NCBI GenBank assembly: GCA_016235875.1
Contig: JACRII010000073.1
Span: 20,005-84,004 of the forward strand
Direction of reading: 5' to 3'
DNA from: Planctomycetota bacterium
GTDB lineage: Bacteria; Planctomycetota; Brocadiia; Brocadiales; Brocadiaceae
Length of the DNA stretch: 64,000 nucleotides
Part shown: piece by piece, positions 8,325 through 17,443 of the stretch
Layout of the letters: each line of letters starts with the position of its first letter
How positions within the stretch are numbered: the first letter of the stretch is position 1
Made by a program: the position numbers and the translations under genes
Notes under the pieces: model-generated
The model's input: the letters and a program-made list of their open reading frames with translations, nothing else
Databases searched by the model: none
What the model was told of the DNA's origin: nothing

Positions 8325-10805
8325 ATGTTTGATAGATTTACTGACCGTGCTCGGAAGGTTATGGCGCTTGCACGAGAAGAGGCCCGGCGATTTAATCACG
8401 AATATATTGGAACGGAGCATATCCTCTTAGGGTTGGTGAAAGAAGGCAGCGGAGTTGCCGCTAATGTTTTACAAAACCTGGATATTGAGTTAAAAAAAAT
8501 ACGCCTGGAGGTAGAAAAAATTGTACAGAGTGGGTCAGACCTGGTTTCGGTTGGGCAGTTACCATTTACCCCGCGCGTAAAAAAGGTGCTGGAATATGCG
8601 ATGGAGGAGGCACGGGCCTTAGGACATAATTATATTGGAACGGAACATTTATTGTTAGGACTGCTCAGAGAGCAGGAAGGTGTCGCCGCCCAGGTATTGT
8701 TAAATCTGGGGGTAAAACTTGAAGACGTGCGCGAGGAAGTTATTGGCCTGTTAGGTTCAGAAGCGGTTCAGGGTGGCGCTAGCCAGGAAAAAGAAGAAAA
8801 GAAGGGGAAATCAAAGACCCCTGCATTGGATTCTTTCGGCAGGGACCTTACGCAGCAAGCGCGAGAAAATGAACTTGATCCGGTCATTGGACGACAGGAC
8901 GTGATCGAACGGGTCATTCAAGTGTTGTGTCGCCGAACCAAGAATAACCCTGTTTTGCTGGGCGAGGCAGGGGTAGGAAAAACAGCGATCGTTGAAGGTC
9001 TTGCGCAGTCCGTGGTTCAGGGGAATATTCCTGAACTATTAAGAGATCGCAGGATTGTGGCCTTAGACCTTGCAATGATGGTGGCTGGCACAAAATACAG
9101 AGGTCAGTTTGAAGAGCGTATTAAGGCGGTAATGTCAGAAGTAAAAAGGGCAAAGAATATAATCCTGTTTATTGATGAGTTGCATACCCTTGTGGGCGCT
9201 GGCGGCGCTGAAGGCGCCATTGATGCATCTAACGTCTTGAAACCCGCATTATCACGGGGAGAAATCCAATGTATTGGCGCTACTACGCTGGATGAATATA
9301 GAAAATATATTGAAAAAGACGGCGCCCTTGAGAGAAGGTTTCAAACGATTGTCGTAGAACCTCCTTCAAAGACAGAGACTATTGAAATATTAAAAGGACT
9401 TCGCGATCGATACGAGGCGCATCATAAGGTACAAATTACAGATGACGCATTAGAAGCAGCAACTGAATTATCAATTCGTTACATAACGGGAAGATTCCTT
9501 CCGGACAAGGCGATTGATGTGATTGATGAATCATGTGCAAGGATACGGCTCAAGGCGACCACACAGCCGCCTGATCTGAGGCATATAGAAGAAGAAATCA
9601 ATAAACTGGAAAAAGACAAGGATGAGTCTGTTGCAATTCAGGATTTTGAAAGGGCAGCCCGGTTAAGAGACAAAGCCGACAAATTAAAAAAGAAAAAGGA
9701 AACAATTGAGAAGGAATGGCGGGAAACCCGCGCAGAGGTTGAGGGCGTTGTGAATGGCGAAATTGTCGCTGAGGTCGTTTCTAAAATGACGGGAATTCCC
9801 ATCACACGCATAGAATCTGCAGAGGCCAAAAGGCTGCTTCGTATGGAAGAGGAACTTCATAAGATGGTGGTCAGTCAGGAGGAAGCTACAAAGGCGATTG
9901 CCAAGGCAATACGTCGTTCTCGCGCAGGTTTGAAGAATCCGAATCGTCCTGTTGCATCGTTTATATTTGTAGGGCCATCGGGCGTGGGGAAAACTCACCT
10001 TGCGAGGTCATTAGCAAAATTTATGTTTGGAGAAGAGGAAGCGCTTATCCAGATAGACATGTCGGAATACATGGAAAAACATAATATTTCCCGATTGATT
10101 GGCGCGCCTCCAGGCTATATCGGCTATGAAGAAGGGGGACAACTGACAGAAAAGATTCGCCGTCGTCCTTATGCCGTTGTATTGCTGGATGAAATTGAGA
10201 AGGCTCATCCTGATGTATTCAATATGTTGTTACAGATTATGGAAGACGGGAAGCTGACCGATAGTTTTGGTCGTCACGTAGATTTCCGCAATGTGGTCAT
10301 TATTATGACTTCCAATATTGGAGCTGACGTTATTAAAAACCAGGCATCTTTAGGCTTTAAAAAGGTGACTGATGGACATACCTACGAGGCGATGAAGGAG
10401 CAACTAAAAAAAGAGGTTGACAAGCACTTCCGTCCAGAGTTTATAAACAGGGTTGACAATATCATCGTCTTCAAACCCCTGAATAAAGAGGATTTGAAGA
10501 AGATTATTGAAATTGAATTAAAGAACGTGAAAAAGAGGCTGGATAATTACAACATCAGCATAACTTTAACGGACGAGGTATTAGATTTTCTCATAGAGAA
10601 GGGGTATAATCAAAACTTTGGCGCACGTCCCCTTCGAAGGGCGATAGAAAATTATTTAGAAGACCCTCTCTCAGAAGAAATACTGCAGGGTAGATTTGAA
10701 GGAAAGAAACATGTAAAGGCACGGGTACAGGATGGTAAACTGGTCTTTGATGAGGTAGTTGAGAGTCCGGAACCTGCGCTGGCAAATGCTGAAAGTAGCC
10801 TATAA
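8325..10805 (+). CDS. clpC: ATP-dependent Clp protease ATPase ClpC
   Basis: The 826-residue Hsp100 unfoldase has two N-terminal repeats ([12 protein letters not shown] near 25 and [12 protein letters not shown] near 100), a first AAA+ module with Walker A GEAGVGKT, a central UVR/M-domain region (about 420-450) and a second AAA+ module with GPSGVGKT. It feeds substrates, including arginine-phosphorylated ones, to ClpP, which is not encoded here. Length and order match canonical ClpC. The mcsA-mcsB-clpC spacing indicates one operon ending at the terminator at 10832-10860. Confidence 0.96.
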   Translation: MFDRFTDRARKVMALAREEARRFNHEYIGTEHILLGLVKEGSGVAANVLQNLDIELKKIRLEVEKIVQSGSDLVSVGQLPFTPRVKKVLEYAMEEARALGHNYIGTEHLLLGLLREQEGVAAQVLLNLGVKLEDVREEVIGLLGSEAVQGGASQEKEEKKGKSKTPALDSFGRDLTQQARENELDPVIGRQDVIERVIQVLCRRTKNNPVLLGEAGVGKTAIVEGLAQSVVQGNIPELLRDRRIVALDLAMMVAGTKYRGQFEERIKAVMSEVKRAKNIILFIDELHTLVGAGGAEGAIDASNVLKPALSRGEIQCIGATTLDEYRKYIEKDGALERRFQTIVVEPPSKTETIEILKGLRDRYEAHHKVQITDDALEAATELSIRYITGRFLPDKAIDVIDESCARIRLKATTQPPDLRHIEEEINKLEKDKDESVAIQDFERAARLRDKADKLKKKKETIEKEWRETRAEVEGVVNGEIVAEVVSKMTGIPITRIESAEAKRLLRMEEELHKMVVSQEEATKAIAKAIRRSRAGLKNPNRPVASFIFVGPSGVGKTHLARSLAKFMFGEEEALIQIDMSEYMEKHNISRLIGAPPGYIGYEEGGQLTEKIRRRPYAVVLLDEIEKAHPDVFNMLLQIMEDGKLTDSFGRHVDFRNVVIIMTSNIGADVIKNQASLGFKKVTDGHTYEAMKEQLKKEVDKHFRPEFINRVDNIIVFKPLNKEDLKKIIEIELKNVKKRLDNYNISITLTDEVLDFLIEKGYNQNFGARPLRRAIENYLEDPLSEEILQGRFEGKKHVKARVQDGKLVFDEVVESPEPALANAESSL

Positions 10806-10831
10806 ATGAGACGAATCAAATAGAGATAATT

Positions 10832-10860
10832 AAAGGGAAGAGTCGAACTCTTCCCTTTTT
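10832..10860 (+). terminator. Intrinsic terminator after clpC
   Basis: The 12-bp arms aaagggaagagt / actcttcccttt flank a 3-base loop, followed by a T run. It separates clpC from radA, so radA likely has its own promoter between 10861 and 10907. Confidence 0.88.
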
Positions 10861-10907
10861 TATTTTATGGGATAGCGGCAGTATAACAATTTTTACCATT
10901 CATCGAT

Positions 10908-12266
10908 ATGACCAAGACCGGTGTGGTTTATGTTTGTCAGCATTGCGGCTGGAAAAGCCTCAAATGGGTCGGGCGCTGTGGGGGTTGTGGCGAATGGGAC
11001 TCAACTGTTGAAGAAATGAGTGCCGGTGCCGGTTTAGGTTGTAAATCAGTTACCCTCAATCGTGAACTGCCTCAGCCGATAACAAATGTACAATTACTTG
11101 AGTGTCCCTGTATAGAGACGGGGATGAAAGAATTTGACAGAATTTTAGGCGGGGGACTCATTGTTGGTTCGGCAGTATTGGTTGGAGGGACGCCTGGAAT
11201 AGGCAAATCCACACTTCTTTTACAGGTATGCCAGTATATCAGCCAGAAAGGATATACCACTCTTTATGTAACAGCGGAAGAGTCCGTAGCTCAAACCAAA
11301 CTTCGGGCTGAGAGGTTATCCATCCTGTCAGATAATTTGCTGGTCGTTGCAGAAACGAATTTGGATTTTATCCTGGAAAATGTTCACAACACCCATCCAA
11401 CCCTCGTCGTGATTGATTCTATTCAGATGATTTATAAACCGCAATTGGAATCTTCCCCGGGAACAGTTTCGCAGGTGCGTCAATGTGCTCATGAGTTGAT
11501 CTTCAATGCCAAGTCAACGGGGTCTGCCATCTTTCTTGTGGGACATGTAACCAAGGAGGGGATTATTGCCGGTCCTAAAGTATTGGAACATATGGCCGAC
11601 ACGGTTTTGTATTTTGAAGGAGAAAAATTCCAGTGTTATCGCATCCTGAGGGTGGTCAAGAACAGGTTTGGTTCTACCGATGAAATCGGGATTTTCGAGA
11701 TGCGAAAAAATGGATTGCAGCCGGTAGATAATCCTTCTGAAATCTTTATTTCACAAGGCAGAAGAATCAGCGCCGGTTCCGCCATTATTTCGTGCATGGA
11801 AGGAACTCGCGCATTATTGGTTGAGATACAGGCGCTTGTTACAAGGGCAAACTTTGGCATACCAGAACGAAAAGTTAGCGGTGTTGATTATAATAGAGTC
11901 TCGATGATTCTGGCCATCCTTGAAAAACGTATAGGATTGAAACTGGGTGGACAGGATATTTTTGTGAATATCGTAGGCGGTGTTCAGGTGGATGAACCGG
12001 CAGCCGATCTCGGTATTGCCATGACGATTGCGTCAAGTTTTAAGGAGAAGGCAATATCTCCGGACACCATATTTATCGGAGAAGTAGGGCTTGGCGGGGA
12101 GGTCCGCAGTGTAAACCAGATTGAAATCCGATTAAAAGAGGCGCAAAGATTGGGTTTCAAAAAGGCCGTTATTCCGAAGGACAATGCAAAAGGTATGGGC
12201 AAGGATTTTGGGATAGAGTTGATCGAGGTATGCTATCTTTCCGAGTCCGTAGAAATTATAGGATAA
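10908..12266 (+). CDS. radA: DNA repair/branch-migration helicase RadA
   Basis: The 452-residue protein has a C4 zinc finger (CQHCGW...CGGCGEWD, residues 10-32), Walker A GGTPGIGKST near residue 93, the RadA signature KNRFGS near residue 249, and a C-terminal Lon-like domain with GGVQVDEPAADL. RadA promotes branch migration during recombinational repair. Placement after clpC is a classic arrangement in Firmicutes. No unusual features. Confidence 0.96.
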   Translation: MTKTGVVYVCQHCGWKSLKWVGRCGGCGEWDSTVEEMSAGAGLGCKSVTLNRELPQPITNVQLLECPCIETGMKEFDRILGGGLIVGSAVLVGGTPGIGKSTLLLQVCQYISQKGYTTLYVTAEESVAQTKLRAERLSILSDNLLVVAETNLDFILENVHNTHPTLVVIDSIQMIYKPQLESSPGTVSQVRQCAHELIFNAKSTGSAIFLVGHVTKEGIIAGPKVLEHMADTVLYFEGEKFQCYRILRVVKNRFGSTDEIGIFEMRKNGLQPVDNPSEIFISQGRRISAGSAIISCMEGTRALLVEIQALVTRANFGIPERKVSGVDYNRVSMILAILEKRIGLKLGGQDIFVNIVGGVQVDEPAADLGIAMTIASSFKEKAISPDTIFIGEVGLGGEVRSVNQIEIRLKEAQRLGFKKAVIPKDNAKGMGKDFGIELIEVCYLSESVEIIG

Positions 12267-12270
12267 TTTT

Positions 12271-13278
12271 GTGAAAGAACACATATTGAAAAGGACGATT
12301 TTGATTGTAGGGTTTATCTGCATGATGTTTTCTTGCAGATTATGGAATATTCATGCGGACACGTATCAAGACGGTATGATTACCGTAAAACATGGAGAAT
12401 TGCCTGTCAAGAGGGACAGCCGTCGTATCCAGTTTAACCATCCTTATGAAATAGTGGGGAATGTCATCACGAATGCATTATCGTATATTTATTATGAAGA
12501 AAGAGGGTTGTTGAAAAAGAAAGGGAACCTGAGGGTCTTTCAGGATGATGAAATAAAAAAATTAGTTCCCTTGATTGTACAGGCATTTTCGGTTGCAACG
12601 CCTGCGCAGGTTGTTATCGTCTCGTCGTATTCTGAACGCATGCTTTTAACCGACCAGCAGAATTATTGCATTTTATTCATTTCGGAACATAGCTTAAATA
12701 TTGCCTTCAGTCGCATTCATATGTTTCAAACATATAATGATGCCATGTCGGAGAAGAAAAGAAACACGATGTTGAAAGAAAATCCAGCGGCAATAAACCA
12801 CAGCCGTTTTTGGAAATTGGTTCCATCGTCTGGACAACGGTTGGAACCCGATCATGAGAACTGGCTTGTCATAGACTTATCCGATGAAATGTACCAACAG
12901 CCTGTAGCCCAAAGGGTAGGAACGGTTGATGAAAAGATAAAGACGGGTACATCTGAACTGGATACTCGCCTGAAGAGGTTGGAGGAAAGGTTAAGCAATA
13001 CCGGTGTATCCAAAGAGCCTGAACCGACAAGTTCCGCGAGAGAAATTCACAGCGAGAGCAAGATAAAAAACAAGCTTATCATCCTGCGCGAATTGGTTGA
13101 CGACGGGGTTATTTCGGAAGAGGACTACGATTACAAAAAGGCCAAAATGCTCAGAGAGGGCATGAGCGATATGAGCATAAAGGAACAACTGCGTGAGATA
13201 AAGGACCTCCAATCCGAAGGTCTGATTACAGAAGGCGATTATAATGAAAAGAAAAAGGATCTATTAGACCAGTTTTAG
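12271..13278 (+). CDS. Exported protein with two SHOCT-like C-terminal repeats
   Basis: The 335-residue product starts at GTG four bases after radA. Residues 1-30 form a signal peptide or membrane anchor; a mixed domain of unknown type spans about 30-220. A short coiled-coil segment (LDTRLKRLEERL, about 231-245) precedes two SHOCT-like helical motifs: LRELVDDGVISEEDYDYKKAKML (near 270-292) and REIKDLQSEGLITEGDYNEKKKDLL (near 308-332). SHOCT motifs are short oligomerisation modules. The function is unknown; close spacing suggests co-transcription with radA. Confidence 0.75.
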   Translation: MKEHILKRTILIVGFICMMFSCRLWNIHADTYQDGMITVKHGELPVKRDSRRIQFNHPYEIVGNVITNALSYIYYEERGLLKKKGNLRVFQDDEIKKLVPLIVQAFSVATPAQVVIVSSYSERMLLTDQQNYCILFISEHSLNIAFSRIHMFQTYNDAMSEKKRNTMLKENPAAINHSRFWKLVPSSGQRLEPDHENWLVIDLSDEMYQQPVAQRVGTVDEKIKTGTSELDTRLKRLEERLSNTGVSKEPEPTSSAREIHSESKIKNKLIILRELVDDGVISEEDYDYKKAKMLREGMSDMSIKEQLREIKDLQSEGLITEGDYNEKKKDLLDQF

Positions 13279-13340
13279 CAGCAGAAGTTACCAAGAGTTA
13301 CCAATTTAATGTTCATGTTCAGGAATTTCAAAGTGGCAGT

Positions 13341-13368
13341 TGTAGCGCGAACTTCAGTTCGCGCTACA
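13341..13368. repeat. Perfect 12-bp hairpin, REP-like
   Basis: The arms tgtagcgcgaac / gttcgcgctaca are perfectly complementary around the loop ttca. This GC-rich palindrome resembles dispersed REP sequences and lies in the 300-base gap after the SHOCT gene (13279-13581), which otherwise shows no gene. Confidence 0.7.
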
Positions 13369-13438
13369 TTGAAAAAGCTGCCGAATGCCTGATTAAACGT
13401 CTGGGAATTTCAATATAGTACAAAGCCCCAAAGATAGT

Positions 13439-13462
13439 AGGGGCACGGTGCTCCGTGCCCCT
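13439..13462. repeat. Second palindromic repeat (10-bp arms)
   Basis: The arms aggggcacgg / ccgtgcccct flank the loop tgct. A partial relative (gggcacgacgctacagtgc) follows about 40 bases later. These look like REP-type intergenic repeats; no transposase is adjacent. Confidence 0.65.
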
Positions 13463-13581
13463 TACATGAAAGATAGGAGGTGCTAAAGCGCTGAGTGTTA
13501 AGGGCACGACGCTACAGTGCGGGACAGGGAAACCCTAGCGGTCAATTCTCAAACCATTTGTGGTGGAAAGGAGTGAACGCT

Positions 13582-13767
13582 ATGGCGAAATACGTGTTCT
13601 TCAAACTGAGAAATTCGATTGATGTCCTGGCCATTATTGGCTGGCTTTGCTTTGTTGTGGGTGTTTGCGTCCCTGAGCCTCTTGGGCTTAAGCTCACATT
13701 GCTGTCGGCTGCCAGGGTCCTGCCCTCAACGCTCCGTAATTTAGCGTTTGCCAATGTTGCCGTTTAA
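13582..13767 (+). CDS. Small membrane-type protein, putative integron cassette ORF
   Basis: The 61-residue ORF starts at an ATG preceded by aaggag. It has a hydrophobic segment (IDVLAIIGWLCFVVGVCVP) and a C-terminal LLSAARVLP stretch that I associate with small ORFs in integron cassettes (recollection, not a search). Its stop codon is the first triplet of the attC-like site at 13765. The product may be only a short membrane peptide. Confidence 0.45.
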   Translation: MAKYVFFKLRNSIDVLAIIGWLCFVVGVCVPEPLGLKLTLLSAARVLPSTLRNLAFANVAV

Positions 13768-13842
13768 TAACCAATTCGAGATGAACGCATCGCAAGCGGC
13801 ACTTTGCTCGCTTGCTCGCGCCCCTCAATTGGAACGTTATGC
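13765..13842 (+). other. Integron attC-like recombination site
   Basis: The outer simple-site halves are ATAAC (13767-13771) and GTTAT (13836-13840). The inner halves are CCAATTCGAG (13771-13780) and CTCAATTGG (13824-13832), complementary except for one extra C, matching the extrahelical base typical of attC. A central stem gcaagcg/cgcttgc (13792-13798, 13809-13815) completes the folded hairpin. It overlaps the stop of the preceding small ORF, as in gene cassettes. No integron integrase is in the window. Confidence 0.65.
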
Positions 13843-13919
13843 TATCCAAAAAATATATTTATAATCGGCGAAGCATGATGTACTAAAATAAAACCAATAT
13901 TTTATGTGAGGGGTTAAAT

Positions 13920-14138
13920 ATGATAAAGACCAAAGAGCTTTTTGACGAAGCAGTTTCGCTACCTGTTGAGATGAGAATGCAACTTGTAGATAAACTTTTA
14001 CGAAGCCTTCATCCTACACGGAAAGAAATAGACGAATTGTGGGCGGAGGAGGCAGAAAAAAGGGTTGAAGAAATAAAAAGCGGTAAAATAAAGACGATAC
14101 CAGGTAAGAAAGTATTCAAGAAAATACTTGGCAGGTAA
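13920..14138 (+). CDS. Addiction-module antitoxin (RelB/TIGR02574-like)
   Basis: The 72-residue protein matches the addiction-module component family: LFDEAVSLPVEMRMQLVDKLLRSL, then LWAEEAEKRVEEIKSGKIKTIPG. Such antitoxins bind and inhibit a RelE/ParE toxin, here encoded 5 bases downstream. The gene begins 78 bases after the attC-like site, consistent with a toxin-antitoxin cassette. Confidence 0.85.
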   Translation: MIKTKELFDEAVSLPVEMRMQLVDKLLRSLHPTRKEIDELWAEEAEKRVEEIKSGKIKTIPGKKVFKKILGR

Positions 14139-14143
14139 AGCCC

Positions 14144-14443
14144 TTGAATTACTCTTTCCATCCAGACGCCGAAAAGGAGTTAAACGAGGCTGTTGATTAT
14201 TATAACGAGTGCCAAAATGGTCTCGGATTAGAATTCGCAAAAGAAGTCTACCTGGCAATTCAAAACATTCTTTCATTTCCTCATGCTTGGGCACAACTTT
14301 CTTCAAATACCAGAAGATGTTTGACAAATCGTTTCCCTTACGGGGTAATATATCAAGTTACAAACGAAGAGGTATTTATAATTGCTGTGATGCACCTCAA
14401 CAGAGAACCCGACTATTGGAAAAAGAGGGAAACTAAAGCATAA
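14144..14443 (+). CDS. RelE/ParE-family toxin
   Basis: The 99-residue product starts at TTG; no ATG fits. It shows the ParE/RelE fold signature YSFHPDAEKELNEAVDYYN and a C-terminal FPYGVIYQV...IIAVMHLNREPDYW. Members either cleave mRNA on the ribosome (RelE) or poison gyrase (ParE); the sequence does not decide. The stop codon is embedded in GCATAAC, the exact reverse complement of the GTTATGC at the end of the upstream attC-like site, which suggests a remnant cassette boundary. Confidence 0.85.
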   Translation: MNYSFHPDAEKELNEAVDYYNECQNGLGLEFAKEVYLAIQNILSFPHAWAQLSSNTRRCLTNRFPYGVIYQVTNEEVFIIAVMHLNREPDYWKKRETKA

Positions 14444-14711
14444 CGGTTGATGGATTAATTGCCCATTTCCTGTTTTTTGTGATAAGCTTGATTGACAATA
14501 TGGTTCAAAACAAGGGAAATGGAAAATAAGAATCCATGATGTTTAACAAGAGTAATAATATAATTATGCCGTGTTTTGCCTGATACCCGTCAGCCATACG
14601 ATAATATTTCGACAATTACAGAATAAAGATAAAAATGAATTTTAGACATTGAAAACATCGTAAATAATTTTTATTAATATTTGAGCTACCTAATGAGGAA
14701 AGGAGTAAGTG

Positions 14712-15212
14712 ATGGCAACAAATTACAGAATAAAACTCGTTAAACAAGACTTCCAACTTGAAGCGGAGGGAGATAAGGCATTTGTCTTAGAAATGCTCAA
14801 TCGTTTTGAGAGTGAAGTGCCTCATTCAGGTGCAAAACCATCAAAGGAAACTAAACATATTGCAAAGGCAGGTGTGGCTGAAATAGAAGAAGGAGGCAAG
14901 CCGATCTCTATTGGTGAATTCATCAGGCAACTTAGTTTAAAAAAGCACACAGATATTGTATTGGCATTTGGTTATTATCTTGAAAAATATTCTGGACATA
15001 CAGAGTTTACCCCTGCAGATATCAATAGTTGCTATTACGATGCAAAAATGGAGAGCTCAAATACAAGTCAAATGATAATACAACTCATTAAGCGTGGTCA
15101 TATAATGGAATCTAAAAAAGAGAAGGGGCAAGGTGGTGCTAAGAGAAGTTATGTGATAACTCATACGGGGGAAAAATATATAGAAGAAAAGATTTCAGAA
15201 GTGAAACAATAG
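14712..15212 (+). CDS. Unknown protein with C-terminal winged-helix-like region
   Basis: The 166-residue product starts at ATG 14712 with aaggag six bases upstream. The first 30 residues form a beta-rich strand pattern; residues about 75-165 (FIRQLSLKKHTDIVLAFGYY, FTPADINSCY, QLIKRGHIM, YVITHTGEKYIEE) read like a winged helix ending in a wing and a final helix. Similar modules occur in bacterial defence and toxin-antitoxin loci. It is followed 10 bases later by a HEPN-like gene, so the two probably work together. A 270-base gap (14444-14711) before it shows no gene. Confidence 0.6.
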   Translation: MATNYRIKLVKQDFQLEAEGDKAFVLEMLNRFESEVPHSGAKPSKETKHIAKAGVAEIEEGGKPISIGEFIRQLSLKKHTDIVLAFGYYLEKYSGHTEFTPADINSCYYDAKMESSNTSQMIIQLIKRGHIMESKKEKGQGGAKRSYVITHTGEKYIEEKISEVKQ

Positions 15213-15222
15213 GAGTGTAACC

Positions 15223-15726
15223 ATGGTAAGCAAGAAAAAAGCCGTGGCTATTCGTACAACAAAGGGAAAAGGTTCTATGCAGCCAAAACTTTCTCCACTC
15301 CTTCGTTCTGCTTTTGAGGTTCTTGAGCATGGTCTATGGCATTTTCTTCGTAGCTCAACAACTCCAGATATGAAGTTTGCACTTCTTCATGTTGATCAGG
15401 CTATTGAGTTGCTACTGAAAGAGAAAGTAAGAAGTAGTGGGAAGTCAATATACAAGAATCCAAAGGAAACGATTACTATATGGGGTGCTTATAGTATCAT
15501 CGAAACTGAATTGAAATGCATTATACCCGAAAAAGCCGATTTAGAAATGCTTCATGAAGAACGCAATAATATTCAGCACAAATATGCTAATCCTAGCTCA
15601 GAAGATGCAACATTTCATATTGATCGAGCAATGCAGTTTATAAATCGATTTGTAAAGGAAGAATTGGGACTAGAACTTAGTGATCATATTCCATCTGAAT
15701 ACATAGGGCAGGTATTAAACCCATAG
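15223..15726 (+). CDS. HEPN-like helical protein
   Basis: The 167-residue all-helical protein has a basic N-terminal tail. Residues about 25-150 resemble HEPN-type domains: a long helix with LLHVDQAIELLLKEKV, then LEMLHEERNNIQHKYANPS, where the R-N-x-x-Q-H run resembles the HEPN RNase motif R-x4-6-H. HEPN RNases occur in toxin-antitoxin and phage-defence systems. It is preceded by taggag and coupled to the winged-helix gene upstream. Catalytic activity is inferred only. Confidence 0.6.
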   Translation: MVSKKKAVAIRTTKGKGSMQPKLSPLLRSAFEVLEHGLWHFLRSSTTPDMKFALLHVDQAIELLLKEKVRSSGKSIYKNPKETITIWGAYSIIETELKCIIPEKADLEMLHEERNNIQHKYANPSSEDATFHIDRAMQFINRFVKEELGLELSDHIPSEYIGQVLNP

Positions 15727-15894
15727 GGAAAAAATGTCTAACAACGCACTGGATTGGGAAATGGGGTTGCGGCTTGTTGCGATTATTATTGGTTTTTGTA
15801 TCAATTTCGCTTTCTCAAAAAGTCTGTTCGTGTTAAAAAACTCCTAAATTCCCTCGCTTTTCTTCCCAATCTCCCTTAATCCCAAGTCTCCATC

Positions 15895-16128
15895 TTATGC
15901 TTCATGCTCTTTGAGTTTGCGGCAGACACCGTCGCAAAATGGCGGATTTCTTGTTAAATAGCAATTGCAAATCAGATATTTCCTTTTCAGCACAATTTTA
16001 AAAGGGTGTGGTTCTTTGTCCGTTCCCTTGTGTGAACCGTTACAGAACGGCTCATTTTTCGTATTCCCGCACGCACACCAATGATACGCGCCGGGTTCCA
16101 ATTCAATGGTAAGAGGCATCTTCTTCAT
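15895..16128 (-). CDS. Small double CDGSH iron-sulfur protein
   Basis: The 77-residue protein starts at the ATG at 16128 (agagggg upstream) and overlaps the end of the O-antigen ligase gene by 26 bases. It has two CDGSH motifs for 2Fe-2S clusters: CACGNTKNEPFCNGSH (residues 18-33) and CNCYLTRNPPFCDGVC (54-69). In the second motif the usual His ligand is replaced by Cys69, giving an all-Cys site. The family carries redox or Fe-S transfer functions. Its position at the end of a glycan operon is probably fortuitous. The gap 15727-15894 has no gene but begins with GTCTAAC, a possible degraded attC half. Confidence 0.8.
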   Translation of the reverse strand: MKKMPLTIELEPGAYHWCACGNTKNEPFCNGSHKGTDKEPHPFKIVLKRKYLICNCYLTRNPPFCDGVCRKLKEHEA

Positions 16129-17443
16129 CGATTCTTTTTCCCCTCTTATCTTTGGATGTGATTGGCATAGTGTGAATAACGACAAATAGTATACTGATAA
16201 TGTACCAGAGAAATAATGCGTCGGGTTTTTTCCAGAAACTGTCCGTAAATCCGTGCGAAAAGATGGCAATAAGACTCGCCGTGATTCCCAGCAAAAGCAT
16301 CTTTTCGTATCCTCCGCTTGAAAACCGCCATGATTTTATTGCTGCATAAAATACCGTTGCAAACAGCCACAAGAAGGACAACAGGCCGATAATTCCTGTT
16401 TCCGCCCATATATGCAAGAAGATATTGTGCGCGTGGGATAGTTTTTCAATCCCCTTGGTTACAGTCTTTTTTTTGTCTTGCGTTTCCGTGCGTTTTACGG
16501 AAACAGCTTTTTTTTGTGATGGTTCTTTGGTTTTTATTTTTTCTCTATATCGTTGATAGGCATCTCGAAAATTTCTTTTCCCAGGTCCAATCCCCAGCAA
16601 AGGATGATCCTGGATTATGGCAATGGATGCCTTCCAGCATAACAACCGTTCTCCAAGTATCTTTTTCGAAGTAAACAATTTATTAACCTGTGTGATTGTT
16701 GTAGCGTGGGTAATAAATTTAGAAGGCAAGATGAAAATAAGCAATCCACACACGCCGATAAATACCGCCATTAATAATTTCTTTTGAGTAGTAAAACCGA
16801 TAAAAATCATTGCAATGAAAATAGCCACCCAGCTCGTTCTGCTCATGGTTAAAATCAGGGAAAAGCTGCACAAGATTACAAAGAGAGAAAGAGATAGGCG
16901 AGACAATTTGTTTTTGTACCAGAAAAACAGACATACGGCGATGGGCAGTAATAATGATATGTATTTTGCGATGCGGGAATGATATTCAAAGGTGGCCACA
17001 AGTCTTTCATCACGTATTGCAATCCCCGTATAATATCCATATACTCCATAAGCGCATACCAATCCACACGTAATAAGCATGGTTTTTACTACTCGATTGA
17101 TTTGTTCTGGACTACGAATAGTATTAATCATGCAAAAAAAGATAATGAAATAGGTGAGATAATCATGCAATACGGTTTCAAGACTGTTTTTGATATGAGC
17201 TGAATAAAATGAAGCTGCCAATGAGCACAAAAGGAATGAAAAGATAGGTATATTAATTGATGTCTTAGTAAACAGCATTTTCTTTTCAGATAGCATCATT
17301 ATCATCCAGCTACCTATTATGGTTAAAAAACACAGTAATTTAATGATATCTGCGCTGTATGGGAAAAAAGAGAGGATAAAAAAGTAGGCAATAAAGGCGT
17401 ATTCTGAAATTCGACTTGTATAGGCTGTAATTTTTATATTCAC
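16103..17443 (-). CDS. O-antigen ligase / polymerase family membrane protein
   Basis: The 446-residue polytopic membrane protein starts at GTG 17443, which overlaps the upstream stop codon in GTGA. About ten hydrophobic segments surround a large periplasmic loop (about residues 270-350) containing HPLLGIGPGKRNF, the Wzy_C/WaaL signature, followed by KLSHAHNIFLHIWAETGIIGLL. Such enzymes attach or polymerise O-antigen-type glycans at the periplasmic face of the inner membrane. It is translationally coupled to the GT2 gene upstream. Confidence 0.85.
   Translation of the reverse strand: MNIKITAYTSRISEYAFIAYFFILSFFPYSADIIKLLCFLTIIGSWMIMMLSEKKMLFTKTSINIPIFSFLLCSLAASFYSAHIKNSLETVLHDYLTYFIIFFCMINTIRSPEQINRVVKTMLITCGLVCAYGVYGYYTGIAIRDERLVATFEYHSRIAKYISLLLPIAVCLFFWYKNKLSRLSLSLFVILCSFSLILTMSRTSWVAIFIAMIFIGFTTQKKLLMAVFIGVCGLLIFILPSKFITHATTITQVNKLFTSKKILGERLLCWKASIAIIQDHPLLGIGPGKRNFRDAYQRYREKIKTKEPSQKKAVSVKRTETQDKKKTVTKGIEKLSHAHNIFLHIWAETGIIGLLSFLWLFATVFYAAIKSWRFSSGGYEKMLLLGITASLIAIFSHGFTDSFWKKPDALFLWYIISILFVVIHTMPITSKDKRGKRIDEEDASYH

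Noticed and set aside
14438..14600. Complete attC site after the RelE-type toxin
   Set aside because: The left half GCATAAC is present, but no matching GTTATGC-type right half or folded stem was found; at most a remnant.
15733..15850. Complete attC site after the HEPN-like gene
   Set aside because: GTCTAAC fits the left half, but the right half is missing and no stem forms.
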